DNA from: Thermoplasmata archaeon
GTDB lineage: Archaea > Thermoplasmatota > E2 > DHVEG-1
Direction: 5' to 3'
NCBI GenBank assembly: GCA_014894395.1
Contig: JADBLO010000039.1
Span: 1-64,000 of the forward strand
Length of the DNA: 64,000 nucleotides
The notes under the pieces were generated by a model that was not told where the DNA came from, made no database searches, and was given only the letters and a program-made list of their open reading frames with translations. Shown here piece after piece: positions 1 through 10,221 of this stretch; the stretch's first letter is position 1; every line of letters starts with the position of its first letter. The translations under genes and the position numbers were made by a program.

Positions 1-322
1 TTGGAAAACCTACTCAGACAAGAACTCTGTCTATCCTCAAGCTAAACAAATACGAAAAAAGAGGTTTTTCCTTTTATTTTTAACATGATAATTTTGGACA
101 AGACTTATGAAAGAAAGTAGTTCAAGTTACAATTTATTTTTTTTTGTATTTGAATAAAAAAGCGAAGAAACACTTTAAGGAATAAAACACAGGAGTACTT
201 AAGGAAAAACACCGTTTTAAATTCTAATACTTGTGAAATTCGATAAGCTATTAATACACAATCTTCATACAGACTTAGTGACAAAAATATTTTATTTTTG
301 TACAGAATGACGACATTAAAGG

Positions 323-1681
323 GTGAGGGAATTGAAAGGAAACGATAGTGTGAAATCGTGGGATAAGGAATCTATTTTAGCAATGGTAAGGGATACTAAA
401 GTTCTTTTTGTTCGATTACAATTTATTGACATTCTTGGGGTGCCGAAAAATATCGTTATCCCTGTGAGTGGACTGGAGTCTGCATTAGATGAGGGTGTGC
501 CCTTTGATGCATCATCAATCGCTGGATATGCAACCATTGAGGAATCCGATAAACTCGCAAAACCTGATCCTGCTAGTTTTGTGATTCTTCCAGAGAGCGT
601 TGAGCAACGGAAAACTGCGAAACTCAACTGTGATATTTTCGAGCCAAATGGGAAACGCTTCGAAGGTGATGTCAAATACATTTTAGAAAAAATGGTGGAG
701 AAAGCAGCGAAACTCGGTTACATCTACAACACCGGTCCTGAATGTGAATTCTTTTTGTTTAAGAAAAACGGTGGGGATTCAACGGTCACTCCGAATGATA
801 CCGCAGGATACTTTGATTTGTCACATCGTGATCTAGCTGAGGGTGTACGTGCCGACATTTCCCTTGCGTTAGAAGAGGTTGGAATCCAGCCATATACTGC
901 GCATCATGAATGTGCTGATGGGCAGCAAGAAATAAACTTTCATTACGCTGATGCGATCATCACCGCGGATCGTGTGATCACCTTAAAGTACATTACAAAG
1001 GTTATCGCAACGAAACATAACTTGCATGCGTCGTTCATGCCAAAACCTCTCTATGGGCAATGTGGTTCTGGGATGCATACGCACCAATCACTCTTTACCA
1101 GGGATGGTACTAATGCGTTCCATGATCCTCATGATAAAAACGAATTAAGTCCGGTCGCGTATCATTTCATCGCAGGTCTGCTGAAATACATTAAAGAACT
1201 GTCTGGTGTCCTGAACCAGACCGTGAACTCCTACAAACGACTCGTCCCCGGGTACGAGGCGCCAACCTATATCTCATGGGCAAACCAGAACCGTAGCGCC
1301 CTTATCCGCATCCCTTCGAAACGAGGAAAAGGCACACGTTGTGAACTTCGAAACCCTGATGTCTCCTGTAACCCGTATCTTGCGTTTTCAGTGATGCTTG
1401 CGGCAGGGCTGAAAGGAATTGAAGACAAGCTCGAGGCACCAGCACCGGTTGAAAAAAATATCTATATGTTAACCGAAAAAGAACGGCAGGAATACGGTAT
1501 TGAACAACTCCCAGAAAGCCTCGGGCATGCATTAGCAGTGATGAGTAAAAGCCAGTTGGTGAGAGAAACGCTCGGTGACCATGTATTCGAGAACCTCCTG
1601 CATGTGAAGCGAAAAGAATGGGATACATACCGACTGCAGGTGACGGAATGGGAACTGGAAAATTACCTTCCCGTCCTCTGA
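323..1681 (+). CDS. glnA: Glutamine synthetase type I
   Basis: 452 aa; GS motifs FVRLQFIDILGVPKN, FDASSIAGYATIEESDK, NTGPECEFFLF, GSGMHTHQSL, RSALIRIP, ELRNPDVSCNPYLAFSVMLAAGLKGIE. Confidence 0.97.
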   Translation: MRELKGNDSVKSWDKESILAMVRDTKVLFVRLQFIDILGVPKNIVIPVSGLESALDEGVPFDASSIAGYATIEESDKLAKPDPASFVILPESVEQRKTAKLNCDIFEPNGKRFEGDVKYILEKMVEKAAKLGYIYNTGPECEFFLFKKNGGDSTVTPNDTAGYFDLSHRDLAEGVRADISLALEEVGIQPYTAHHECADGQQEINFHYADAIITADRVITLKYITKVIATKHNLHASFMPKPLYGQCGSGMHTHQSLFTRDGTNAFHDPHDKNELSPVAYHFIAGLLKYIKELSGVLNQTVNSYKRLVPGYEAPTYISWANQNRSALIRIPSKRGKGTRCELRNPDVSCNPYLAFSVMLAAGLKGIEDKLEAPAPVEKNIYMLTEKERQEYGIEQLPESLGHALAVMSKSQLVRETLGDHVFENLLHVKRKEWDTYRLQVTEWELENYLPVL

Positions 1682-1781
1682 ATTAAAGGTTACCTCACTA
1701 CATTATTATTTTTTTTCCTTTTTATTGTTAAAGAAACGTTATTAATTGGAGAATGTATTCGGGAGTATCGAGGTTTCAGCT

Positions 1782-2219
1782 ATGACATTTGAAATGCAAG
1801 TTGTCAGCAATACGCCACTGACCGGTGAAGAGGATTTTGATACCGCTGCAAAGATGTTCTTTGAGCAAATCGGGTATCTTTCGAAAGGCTCTGACCCGAC
1901 TATTCCCTACAAAATATTTGCAGATTTTTTCCTCAAGCATCCGATGAAGGCATGGTTTGTTGATGATATCGCAGCGACATTGAAAACCTCGCGACCAACC
2001 GTGTACAGACATTTAAACAAACTGAAAGGATTTGATATCCTGGAAGAAGTATCGGTTTTTGATGAGATAACCAAACAACAGAAAAAAGCGTATCGACTAA
2101 GATATGGGAGTTTTCAGAAAGCATGGAATTTTGTGGAAGCACACATTAAAGTAGCAGTTGAGAATTACGGCAAGACCGTCGAGCATCTCCAAAAACTTAT
2201 AGAAACAAAACGGAAGTGA
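1782..2219 (+). CDS. Winged-helix/HTH transcriptional regulator
   Basis: HTH-like segment KAWFVDDIAATLKTSRPTVYRHLNKLKGFDILEEV; ATG at 1782 preferred over the TTG at 1746; directly downstream of glnA. Confidence 0.7.
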   Translation: MTFEMQVVSNTPLTGEEDFDTAAKMFFEQIGYLSKGSDPTIPYKIFADFFLKHPMKAWFVDDIAATLKTSRPTVYRHLNKLKGFDILEEVSVFDEITKQQKKAYRLRYGSFQKAWNFVEAHIKVAVENYGKTVEHLQKLIETKRK

Positions 2220-2223
2220 ATCA

Positions 2224-2511
2224 ATGGATAAAAAAGAGGACTGGAAACCGACAGAAGGGTCACGATACAAGATCATCTCAATTGGGGGGCGAGATAGTTC
2301 CCTGGAAACCGAAGGGGTATTCAAAGGATACGCTACGATAGGTATTGAAGAAGCTGGTTTGCTCATTGAAATGGATGAACCCCATGGAGAACATCAAGGT
2401 AAACTGCGCATTGTCCCTTTGCATGCCATTCTTGCTGTTGATATTCTCGATGTAAAAGAACATGAAACGATAAACGAAGATAAAGAACCGAGCAGTCATT
2501 ATTACGGGTAA
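2224..2511 (+). CDS. Conserved hypothetical protein, 95 aa
   Basis: ORF 4 bp after the HTH gene; acidic small protein; no recognised domain. Confidence 0.6.
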   Translation: MDKKEDWKPTEGSRYKIISIGGRDSSLETEGVFKGYATIGIEEAGLLIEMDEPHGEHQGKLRIVPLHAILAVDILDVKEHETINEDKEPSSHYYG

Positions 2512-2630
2512 AACAATTCCTTTCGCATCAGTTATGCTGCAATTAAAAAAAATGTTTATAAAAGAGGAATGATTTTTAATCTTTGATACCTCAATGAGAT
2601 CAACCATTTTTCTGGGGAGGTTGAATAGGT

Positions 2631-2949
2631 ATGGTAGAAAAAGAGAAAAAGAAAATCGACACCGACAGTAACAGTATCTATGTCGGGAATAAGCCACCGA
2701 TGAATTATGTCACCGCGATCATGGCGCTTTTAAATTCTGGGAGTTTTACTGAGGTGGTCCTGAAAGCGAGAGGAAACGCGATTAGCAGGGCGGTTGATGC
2801 TGCAGAAATAACACATAATCGGTTTTTTAACAAACGCGGAAGTCAAACACATCGATATCGGAACTGAAGTCGTTACCAACGAGGACGGTGGGAAATCAAA
2901 TGTTTCCTCGATCGAAATCTGCTTGGCAATGAAAAAAACCGAGAAATAA
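2631..2949 (+). pseudogene. Alba chromatin protein gene, frameshifted as sequenced
   Basis: 0 frame gives [51 protein letters not shown]; after T6 (2823-2828) Alba similarity continues in the +1 frame as [40 protein letters not shown] ending at 2949. Confidence 0.85.
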
Positions 2950-3055
2950 CCTTCAAGGCTGATTTGCAATTTCTTTCCGTTTGATTAACCATTACTCAAA
3001 CAACCTTTTTCCTGGGAAAAAATACTAAAAAGAAGACGATATTGCACCCTCATCC

Positions 3056-5908
3056 ATGGAACCAGTTTTTGACCTCCTTGATCAGCGTATCCGAGACCTA
3101 CTCTCTGCCAATAAGATAGAGCGGCCTACAGAACCACAAAGAATCGCGATCCCCTCCATTCTCAAAGGGCAGCATGTGCTCCTCATCGCACCAACCGGGT
3201 TGGGAAAAACAGAGTCTGCTCTGCTTCCTATCTTTCATAATTATTTGATACGAAAAGAATCCTTCTTTTCTAACAAGGACGTAAAAGGAATCTCGATTCT
3301 TTACATTACTCCACTACGTGCGCTGAATCGGGATATGCTCCGTCGGACGTTCGAATGGGGGAAACAACTTGGGGTTTCAGTCTCGGTCCGCCATGGGGAC
3401 ACATCTCAAAGCGAGCGGGCCAAACAAGCAAAGTCACCCCCAGATATGTTGATTACGACTCCCGAAACCCTGCAGATTCTTTTCACTGGCAAACGCATTC
3501 GAAAACATTTGAGCACTGTTCGCTGGGTCGTGATCGATGAGGTGCATGAGCTCGCCGGTGACGAACGTGGCGCGCAACTTGCGATAGGATTAGAACGATT
3601 ACTGGAAATTACCAAACAGGCGGGACATGAGTTTCAACGAATCGGCCTTTCCGCAACCGTTGGCTTGCCAGCGGAAGTTGCACGGTATCTCGGTGGTAAA
3701 GAAAATACTCTATTTCGTCCGGTGGAGATTCTTGAAATTGATGTCACCAAACATATTGACATCCGGGTTGAAATGCCTTTAGTAAAAAAAGATGATGACC
3801 CGCTTGCGAATCGTTTATCAATTGAACCGATCTCGTTTGCGCTGCTGCGGAGAAGTAAAGAACTAATCAATGAGCATACCTCCACGCTCTTGTTCATAAA
3901 CACCAGAGACGGAGCAGAAATCTTGGCGTCTCGTTTTCACCTCTGGCAGGAGGACCTGAAAATCGGTGTACATCATGGGTCACTGTCAAAACATGCCCGT
4001 ATTGAAGCGGAAAACGAGTTTAAAGCAGGAATCCTGAAGTCATTGGTATGTACCTCATCTCTGGAACTTGGTATCGATGTGGGTGATACTGATTTTGTGA
4101 TCCAGTATAATTCACCTCGTGAAGTAACCCGTGTGGTCCAACGAGTTGGACGATCAGGACACCGTGTCGGACGAACATCGAAAGGTATGATTCTTGCGAC
4201 AAACCCTGAGGATCTCTCCGAAAGCCTCGTGATCGCCCGACGAGCACTTGCAGGTACCTTAGAGCAGTTTTCCATACGACAAAACCCACTGTCGGTGCTC
4301 TCCAATCAAATCATCTCCCTCGCATTAGAATATGGACGAATCAAGGCAAAAACTGCATATGAGGTAATCTCACGATCATACCCTTTTCACATGCTTTCGT
4401 GGGCTGTCTTTGAATCGGTCGTTCATCAATTAAAAGATCAACGATCCGTGTGGTTAGATGAAGAAAATAACGAACTTATCCTTGTGAAACGGATGAATTC
4501 ACGGCATTATTTCCTTGATAATATCTCCATGATTCCTGATGAAAAAAACTACCCGGTCATTGATATCAGCACAAGGAAATCCATAGGGACACTAGATGAA
4601 AGCTTTGTGCTCAGTAGCGGATTTGAGGGGGAGAAATTTATCTTGCGTGGCAGACCATGGATGATTGTGAAGCGAGAGGATAACGAGATCCTGGTGTCCC
4701 CGATTAAAGAGATTGGGGCGATTCCCTCCTGGGTGGGCGAAGACATCCCGGTGCCGTTTGAGGTGGCACAGGAGGTCGGACGACTTAGGAGACAAGCATC
4801 AGAGCAAAAGGATCTTTCCAACTATCCCTGTAGTGCGGAAACCCTGAAGAAGTTCGTTGAATACGTCACGAATCAAAAACAGCAAGGGTTTGTCATTCCT
4901 GATGATACTACGATGACCTTTGATGTGGAAGAAAAGACCATAGTGATTAACGCATGTTTTGGTACCAAAATCAATGAGACTCTTGGACGGTTAATCGCTG
5001 CAGTGCTTGCGCAATCCATTGGTGAAAGCATCGGGATTAACAGTGATTCATATCGTATTATATTAGAGCTCCCTGGTCGGATTCCACCTGAACGAGTCAA
5101 AGAGGTTCTGTTTTCCATTCAACCTGAAACACTGGAGTACATGATGAAAACAATCCTTCGGAATTCAACGTATCTCCGCTGGCAATTGGTTCACGTGGCG
5201 CGAAAATTCGGTGCCCTACGAAAGGATTTTGATTACAAGACCATAGGGATAAAACGGCTTTTTAGTCTTTTCGAACAATCATTGATTCTTGAAGAAGCAT
5301 TGAATAAATTAATGTGGGAACGCATGGATATTACCCGTACTGTACAAGTGTTGCAGAAGATACAGAACGGTGAGATTGCGATCCATATCCAAGGGTTATC
5401 GCCGATAGCACTCACTGGATTTGAGACAATCCGTGGACTCATGGTTCCTCAGCGTGCAGACCGATCTATTCTTATGGCGTTGAAGAAACGATTGGAAGAC
5501 GCAGATATCACTATGGTGTGTACGAACTGTCATCATTCATGGAATACGGTTGCAGGGCGAGCCTCTCTGCGGCCAACATGTTCGAAGTGTGGTGCGATTA
5601 AAATCGCGGTTGTTCGACGTTACAATAAAAAGTTTCTTCCACTGCTTTCCAAGAAACATCGAACTGCTGAAGAAAACAAAGAAGTACAACGTTTACATAA
5701 AAATGCGAGCCTCGTATTGAGCTATGGGAAATTTGCGGTGCTTGCGTTAGTCGGTCGTGGCATCGGCCCTGATACGGCAGCACGTATTCTTGGTCGATAC
5801 AATAAACTTGAACTGGCAAAATCTGAGGAGCGGGAAATTAAATTTTTACGTGATATCCTGCAAGCAGAGCTCCAGTATGCAAAAACACGTGGTTTTTGGG
5901 ATTCATAA
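3056..5908 (+). CDS. Lhr-type superfamily 2 ATP-dependent helicase
   Basis: 950 aa; LLIAPTGLGKTESALLP (Walker A), VVIDEVHELAGDERG (DEVH), LSATVG, QRVGRSGHR; C-terminal CxxC pair CTNCHHSWNT...CSKCGA. Confidence 0.92.
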   Translation: MEPVFDLLDQRIRDLLSANKIERPTEPQRIAIPSILKGQHVLLIAPTGLGKTESALLPIFHNYLIRKESFFSNKDVKGISILYITPLRALNRDMLRRTFEWGKQLGVSVSVRHGDTSQSERAKQAKSPPDMLITTPETLQILFTGKRIRKHLSTVRWVVIDEVHELAGDERGAQLAIGLERLLEITKQAGHEFQRIGLSATVGLPAEVARYLGGKENTLFRPVEILEIDVTKHIDIRVEMPLVKKDDDPLANRLSIEPISFALLRRSKELINEHTSTLLFINTRDGAEILASRFHLWQEDLKIGVHHGSLSKHARIEAENEFKAGILKSLVCTSSLELGIDVGDTDFVIQYNSPREVTRVVQRVGRSGHRVGRTSKGMILATNPEDLSESLVIARRALAGTLEQFSIRQNPLSVLSNQIISLALEYGRIKAKTAYEVISRSYPFHMLSWAVFESVVHQLKDQRSVWLDEENNELILVKRMNSRHYFLDNISMIPDEKNYPVIDISTRKSIGTLDESFVLSSGFEGEKFILRGRPWMIVKREDNEILVSPIKEIGAIPSWVGEDIPVPFEVAQEVGRLRRQASEQKDLSNYPCSAETLKKFVEYVTNQKQQGFVIPDDTTMTFDVEEKTIVINACFGTKINETLGRLIAAVLAQSIGESIGINSDSYRIILELPGRIPPERVKEVLFSIQPETLEYMMKTILRNSTYLRWQLVHVARKFGALRKDFDYKTIGIKRLFSLFEQSLILEEALNKLMWERMDITRTVQVLQKIQNGEIAIHIQGLSPIALTGFETIRGLMVPQRADRSILMALKKRLEDADITMVCTNCHHSWNTVAGRASLRPTCSKCGAIKIAVVRRYNKKFLPLLSKKHRTAEENKEVQRLHKNASLVLSYGKFAVLALVGRGIGPDTAARILGRYNKLELAKSEEREIKFLRDILQAELQYAKTRGFWDS

Positions 5909-5965
5909 ACCACAATGGTAATATTTATATGGTAGACATTTATATTATCATATTGGTGATAAACT

Positions 5966-6730
5966 ATGAAGAGAAGGATAATTGTTGGGAGTATAATAGC
6001 TATTTTTCTGATGGTCCTTGTTCCAGTAACAAATGCGATCCAGATACAAACAGTTGAAAAAGAAAGGTCAACATCATATATTTCGTATGAAAAAATAAAA
6101 AATATGGATGCCGATGAACTCATTATCTTTATCCAAAATCTTGCAAAAGATTATCCACAACTCTATGTAGAATTCCAACGCTGTGTCGACGAGATGGAAA
6201 ACACACCGGTTTCATCTATGGTTACCAAACAACTCAGTGACATTCCTATCACTAAAAATCAGGGGCCACAACCGAAAAGTGACAATCAAACATTCATTGA
6301 AAAAATTTTTTGGAAAATATTCAACTATCGAGTGTTCCGATTATATATCAGTACCTGCTTGTTCCTCTATTTCCAGTCGAAATTTACACTCATGCGGACG
6401 ATGACCTGGGGGATAAAACTTCTTCGCTTGGTAAAAATCGGCATACTGTTAGGATTTATTGATCCAACCCCGCAACAACCTCAAACACCGGATATTGTTT
6501 TTGAACAAGACGAGGTAAACAAAACCTTGATGGTAGTATCTGTGAACCCGGACAATGTTCTCTGGAGTGATATTGATCAAATCGGTTCTGGCAGTTGCGA
6601 TCCGCTGCCCATGGGAAACGTCACCGTTGGTGGCGAAATAACCAATTGTTCAGGCATCATCGTATTACAGTACATACCGACTGAAGCAATTCTCGGGGTT
6701 TTTGAATTTAATTCAACAACATTGTTTTAA
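5966..6730 (+). CDS. Predicted secreted/membrane protein, 254 aa
   Basis: N-terminal hydrophobic signal MKRRIIVGSIIAIFLMVLVPVTNA; TATA-like sequence upstream (atttatatgg/tttatattatc). Confidence 0.6.
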   Translation: MKRRIIVGSIIAIFLMVLVPVTNAIQIQTVEKERSTSYISYEKIKNMDADELIIFIQNLAKDYPQLYVEFQRCVDEMENTPVSSMVTKQLSDIPITKNQGPQPKSDNQTFIEKIFWKIFNYRVFRLYISTCLFLYFQSKFTLMRTMTWGIKLLRLVKIGILLGFIDPTPQQPQTPDIVFEQDEVNKTLMVVSVNPDNVLWSDIDQIGSGSCDPLPMGNVTVGGEITNCSGIIVLQYIPTEAILGVFEFNSTTLF

Positions 6731-6901
6731 GTACAATAATATCTACGGACAAAAATCATAGCTATTGCATATGATTTCTTACGATGAGATGTATTTCTAA
6801 ATGAATTGTACCTTGGATAAAAAGATCATTGTCCAAAATCCTGATTAAATCAAATTTTTTTGAGCGTCAATGCAACAAAGATTTTTCTACCATCTATCAT
6901 T

Positions 6902-8500
6902 ATGGGAGACCCAATGTCATTTTATGATGATATACTTGACTTGATCCTTACAAGGAAAATTCAAACAAAAGAGGAGCTCCATCGTGAGAAAATAAATCTT
7001 TGCAAAAAATATAAAATTGATATGATCCCTCGCGATAGTGAAATTCTTGCTCATCTACCCGTTGATTTCACCGATGAGGAGATAACCTATGCCCTTCTTC
7101 GGAAAAAATCCACGAGGTCGATTTCCGGCGTCACCATTGTTGCGGTTATGACATCGCCTGCATCCTGTCCCCATGGTCGATGCATCCCCTGTCCTGGTGG
7201 CCCTGAACAGGATACCCCGCAAAGCTACACCGGACATGAACCAGCAGCTCTTCGTGCGATATCAAACAACTTTGATCCGTATCTCCAAACAACGAGTCGG
7301 TTGGACCAGTTAAAGGCCATTGGTCATTCAATTGATAAAATTGATTTCATCGTTATGGGTGGGACATTCACCTCGCGACACCCTGAATATCAAGAGTGGT
7401 TTATCAAACGCTGTTATGATGGTTTAAATGCAAAGAAATCCCAGACACTTTTACAGGCAAAGCGAATGAATGAGCATGCAAAATCTCGTTGTATCGGATT
7501 AACCGTTGAGACAAGACCTGACTGGTTTCGGCTACACCACGCTGATTTTTCATTACATCTTGGTGCGACTCGTGTTGAGTTTGGTGTTCAAACAATTGAT
7601 GATGAGGTTTTGTATATGATCTGTCGCGGTCATACGGTGGAGGATACGTTTTATGCGACCCGTATTGCGAAGGAAGCTGGTTTTAAGGTGTGTTACCATA
7701 TGATGCCTGGGTTACCAGGCTCAGATAAAAAAAAGGACCTTGCAGCTTTTCAGATGTTGTTTACAGATGATCGATTGAAACCAGATATGATTAAAATCTA
7801 TCCTACGCTTGTCATCAAAGGAACGAAGTTATATGATCAATGGAAAGCAGAAGATTTTAAACCCTTGACCACGGAACAAGCGACCGTTCTCATCGCACAA
7901 ATGAAAAACGATATTCCGCCCTGGGTACGTATCCAGCGGATTCAACGGGATATCCCCGCTTCAAAGATTGCAGCTGGTGTGATGAAAAGCAACCTTCGTC
8001 AACTTGTGGAAAAAGAAATGAAAAATCATGGAACTGCCTGTCGATGTATCCGCTGTCGAGAGATTGGTCTGCAATCTCTGAAAAAAAAGATCGATGTCGA
8101 CACACTCAATTTATTGATTATCCGTCATGAGTATCCTGCAAGCGGTGGACATGAAATCTTTCTTTCTCTCGAAGACCCAACATGTGACCTTGTGGTTGGT
8201 TATCTAAGACTGAGGGATATTATTCATCCGCATCGATGGGAACTCATGCGTGAGCCATGTATGCTTATCCGTGAGGTGAAGATTCTGGGTCGGGAACTTT
8301 CCATGGGTGTGCGCTCACCGGAGGGTTTTCAGCATCGTGGTTATGGGAAACAATTAATTACTGAAGCAGAACGAATCTGTATCGAAGATTTTAATAAAAA
8401 ACAGTTGTTTGTTCTCAGCGGTGTTGGTGTGAAACCCTACTATCGCAAATTAGGATTTTCTGATTCAGGTGTATATTTAAGGAAGAGAGTACACTCTTAG
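6902..8500 (+). CDS. elp3: Elp3-like radical SAM / GNAT tRNA U34 modification enzyme
   Basis: CPHGRCIPCPGGP cysteine motif, GGTFTSRHPEYQEWFIKRCYDG, ETRPDW, C-terminal GNAT segment QHRGYGKQLITEAERI; start codon at 6902 or 6914. Confidence 0.93.
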   Translation: MGDPMSFYDDILDLILTRKIQTKEELHREKINLCKKYKIDMIPRDSEILAHLPVDFTDEEITYALLRKKSTRSISGVTIVAVMTSPASCPHGRCIPCPGGPEQDTPQSYTGHEPAALRAISNNFDPYLQTTSRLDQLKAIGHSIDKIDFIVMGGTFTSRHPEYQEWFIKRCYDGLNAKKSQTLLQAKRMNEHAKSRCIGLTVETRPDWFRLHHADFSLHLGATRVEFGVQTIDDEVLYMICRGHTVEDTFYATRIAKEAGFKVCYHMMPGLPGSDKKKDLAAFQMLFTDDRLKPDMIKIYPTLVIKGTKLYDQWKAEDFKPLTTEQATVLIAQMKNDIPPWVRIQRIQRDIPASKIAAGVMKSNLRQLVEKEMKNHGTACRCIRCREIGLQSLKKKIDVDTLNLLIIRHEYPASGGHEIFLSLEDPTCDLVVGYLRLRDIIHPHRWELMREPCMLIREVKILGRELSMGVRSPEGFQHRGYGKQLITEAERICIEDFNKKQLFVLSGVGVKPYYRKLGFSDSGVYLRKRVHS

Positions 8501-8566
8501 ATTTTTTTTACTGCTTTTTTTCTGCTTTGCACTTTTAATGCTACTTCTGCACTTTTATCCGTTTTA

Positions 8567-8642
8567 TCAAAAAGCGGCAATATTTCCATACCCTATCACA
8601 AATAACCAATGCCGACCAACAAATCCTATATGTAAATAGTTA
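8567..8642 (-). pseudogene. 3' remnant of the secreted-protein gene displaced by the IS element
   Basis: After excision of the IS plus one target copy, the frame continues as HIGFVGRHWLFVIGYGNIAAF* with stop at 8567-8569. Confidence 0.7.
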
Positions 8643-10221
8643 CTCTAGACTTGCATAAACTTTTTTAGATAAAATAAGCAGCCAAAATTGATGTATGAAA
8701 AATGCATCCCATCATTATAAGCATCACGGGTATGATGCATAGTTACTGGGATGGGATGCACGTTGATACAAGAATTGAATGGATGTATAGACAGAAATAG
8801 TTTTGCCTTGGCATCACGATATGCTGGACTGAAGAGAATATTCACCATTACTGGATTTGACAACGTGTTAAACACTTGTTGGCAGAATGAGCTGGATAAA
8901 TACAGAAAACAGTATTCTGTTGGAGGAGAGCTGCGGTCCATTGTCGGGATGCATGTCTACGGTATGAACTCTGTTGATGAGCTTCATGAGGCGCTCTCTT
9001 CCAATGAGGGACTGCGTTATTCTTGTTTGTTTCCTAATGGTCCACCGAGTCGTTCTCAGATGTCACGGGATATAAACTCAATGGATCTCGAGTTTGTAAT
9101 ATCTGTTTTTCATCAGCTGAAGCAGGATGCTCAACGGCTAGGAGTCTACAAGGAAACCGGCTATTCTGAGGTGATGCAGAAGATAGACACATTGAGCAAC
9201 TATCTCTTGGTTGCTTTGGATGCCTCACTCGTGGTATTGAATAAAGGGTTATTTCCGTTCCTGAAAACAGGATACTATACCCCGACTGGGAAACAGGAGT
9301 ATGGACTACACATCCATGTTGGTCATTGCATCAACGCCGATAGCACAACTGCCCTTCGTATCACCGATGCAAATATCCATGAGACCAACGAATTTGAACG
9401 GCTGGTGACACAAACCATTCAAACCTGCAAGACAACCAAACTCATCCTGGTCATAGACAAGGGTTATTACGACCACGTACGCTTTCAACGATTGTACGAT
9501 GCAAAGATCTTTTTTGTGACACCTCGGAAGAAATACAGCCTCAAGAAAGCGATACTCTACCTTGATGAAGACAGAGAGACAATTATTGACGGGAAACGAA
9601 TAGTAGACGGCTACATCACTATTAATGAGATGACTGCGAGGCTGCGGTGGATTCGCGTCTACGAAGACGATAAAAAACCTTTTGAGATTCTCACCAACAT
9701 CACAAGTCTCCCCTCGGAAATTATCGTCGCTCTTTATGGTGAACGATGGCCGATTGAACTTGTTTTCAAAGATGTGAAACAGAACTTTGGATTGCAACAA
9801 CCCATTGGCAGAACCATGACTGCGCTGGTGTTTCACATCTACGCGGTCTTTATCACTTATCTCCTCCTGCAGATCTTCAGACACATCCTTGGCGGACGAT
9901 ACACCGGGATGTCCATGTTGATATTCAGACGATCGATTCTTTATTCTGATGACCTGGAAATGATCCTTCGCAAACCACCATAAAAAGAAACGATGCAGAA
10001 GAAGCTTTTCTGACAAAAAATAGGACCCCCTCAGCGTAAGCCTTCCCTTTTTCCCGGGAAAAATCATACCAACATCACCCTATGTCTGAAAATGTCGTCC
10101 TAAAGGTCTCTCCGTCAATGCTTTGATGGATCATTGTTGCATTATTGTTCTCAAAATAGGTCCTGATAGTGGTTTTCTTTCTGAAACATTTTTATAGAAC
10201 TATGTTTATGCAAGATTAGAG
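8643..10221 (+). mobile_element. Complete IS4-type insertion sequence (1579 bp)
   Basis: TIRs CTCTAGACTTGCATAAAC (8643-8660) and GTTTATGCAAGATTAGAG (10204-10221), 16/18 complementary; flanked by perfect 10-bp direct repeats TAAATAGTTA (8633-8642 and 10222-10231). Confidence 0.95.
8751..9983 (+). CDS. IS4-family DDE transposase
   Basis: 410 aa; D residues in LVALDASLVVLN and LILVIDKGYYD; YREK signature Y-GE-R-WPI-E-LVFKDV-K in ALYGERWPIELVFKDVKQ. Confidence 0.95.
   Translation: MGCTLIQELNGCIDRNSFALASRYAGLKRIFTITGFDNVLNTCWQNELDKYRKQYSVGGELRSIVGMHVYGMNSVDELHEALSSNEGLRYSCLFPNGPPSRSQMSRDINSMDLEFVISVFHQLKQDAQRLGVYKETGYSEVMQKIDTLSNYLLVALDASLVVLNKGLFPFLKTGYYTPTGKQEYGLHIHVGHCINADSTTALRITDANIHETNEFERLVTQTIQTCKTTKLILVIDKGYYDHVRFQRLYDAKIFFVTPRKKYSLKKAILYLDEDRETIIDGKRIVDGYITINEMTARLRWIRVYEDDKKPFEILTNITSLPSEIIVALYGERWPIELVFKDVKQNFGLQQPIGRTMTALVFHIYAVFITYLLLQIFRHILGGRYTGMSMLIFRRSILYSDDLEMILRKPP

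Noticed and set aside
8501-8580. Direct repeat tgcacttttaa/tgcacttttat downstream of elp3
   Set aside because: Short imperfect duplication in T-rich intergenic DNA, insufficient to call a repeat element.
9306-10067. 253-aa minus-strand ORF antisense to the transposase
   Set aside because: Lies opposite a clear DDE transposase frame; low-complexity mirror translation without domain signals.
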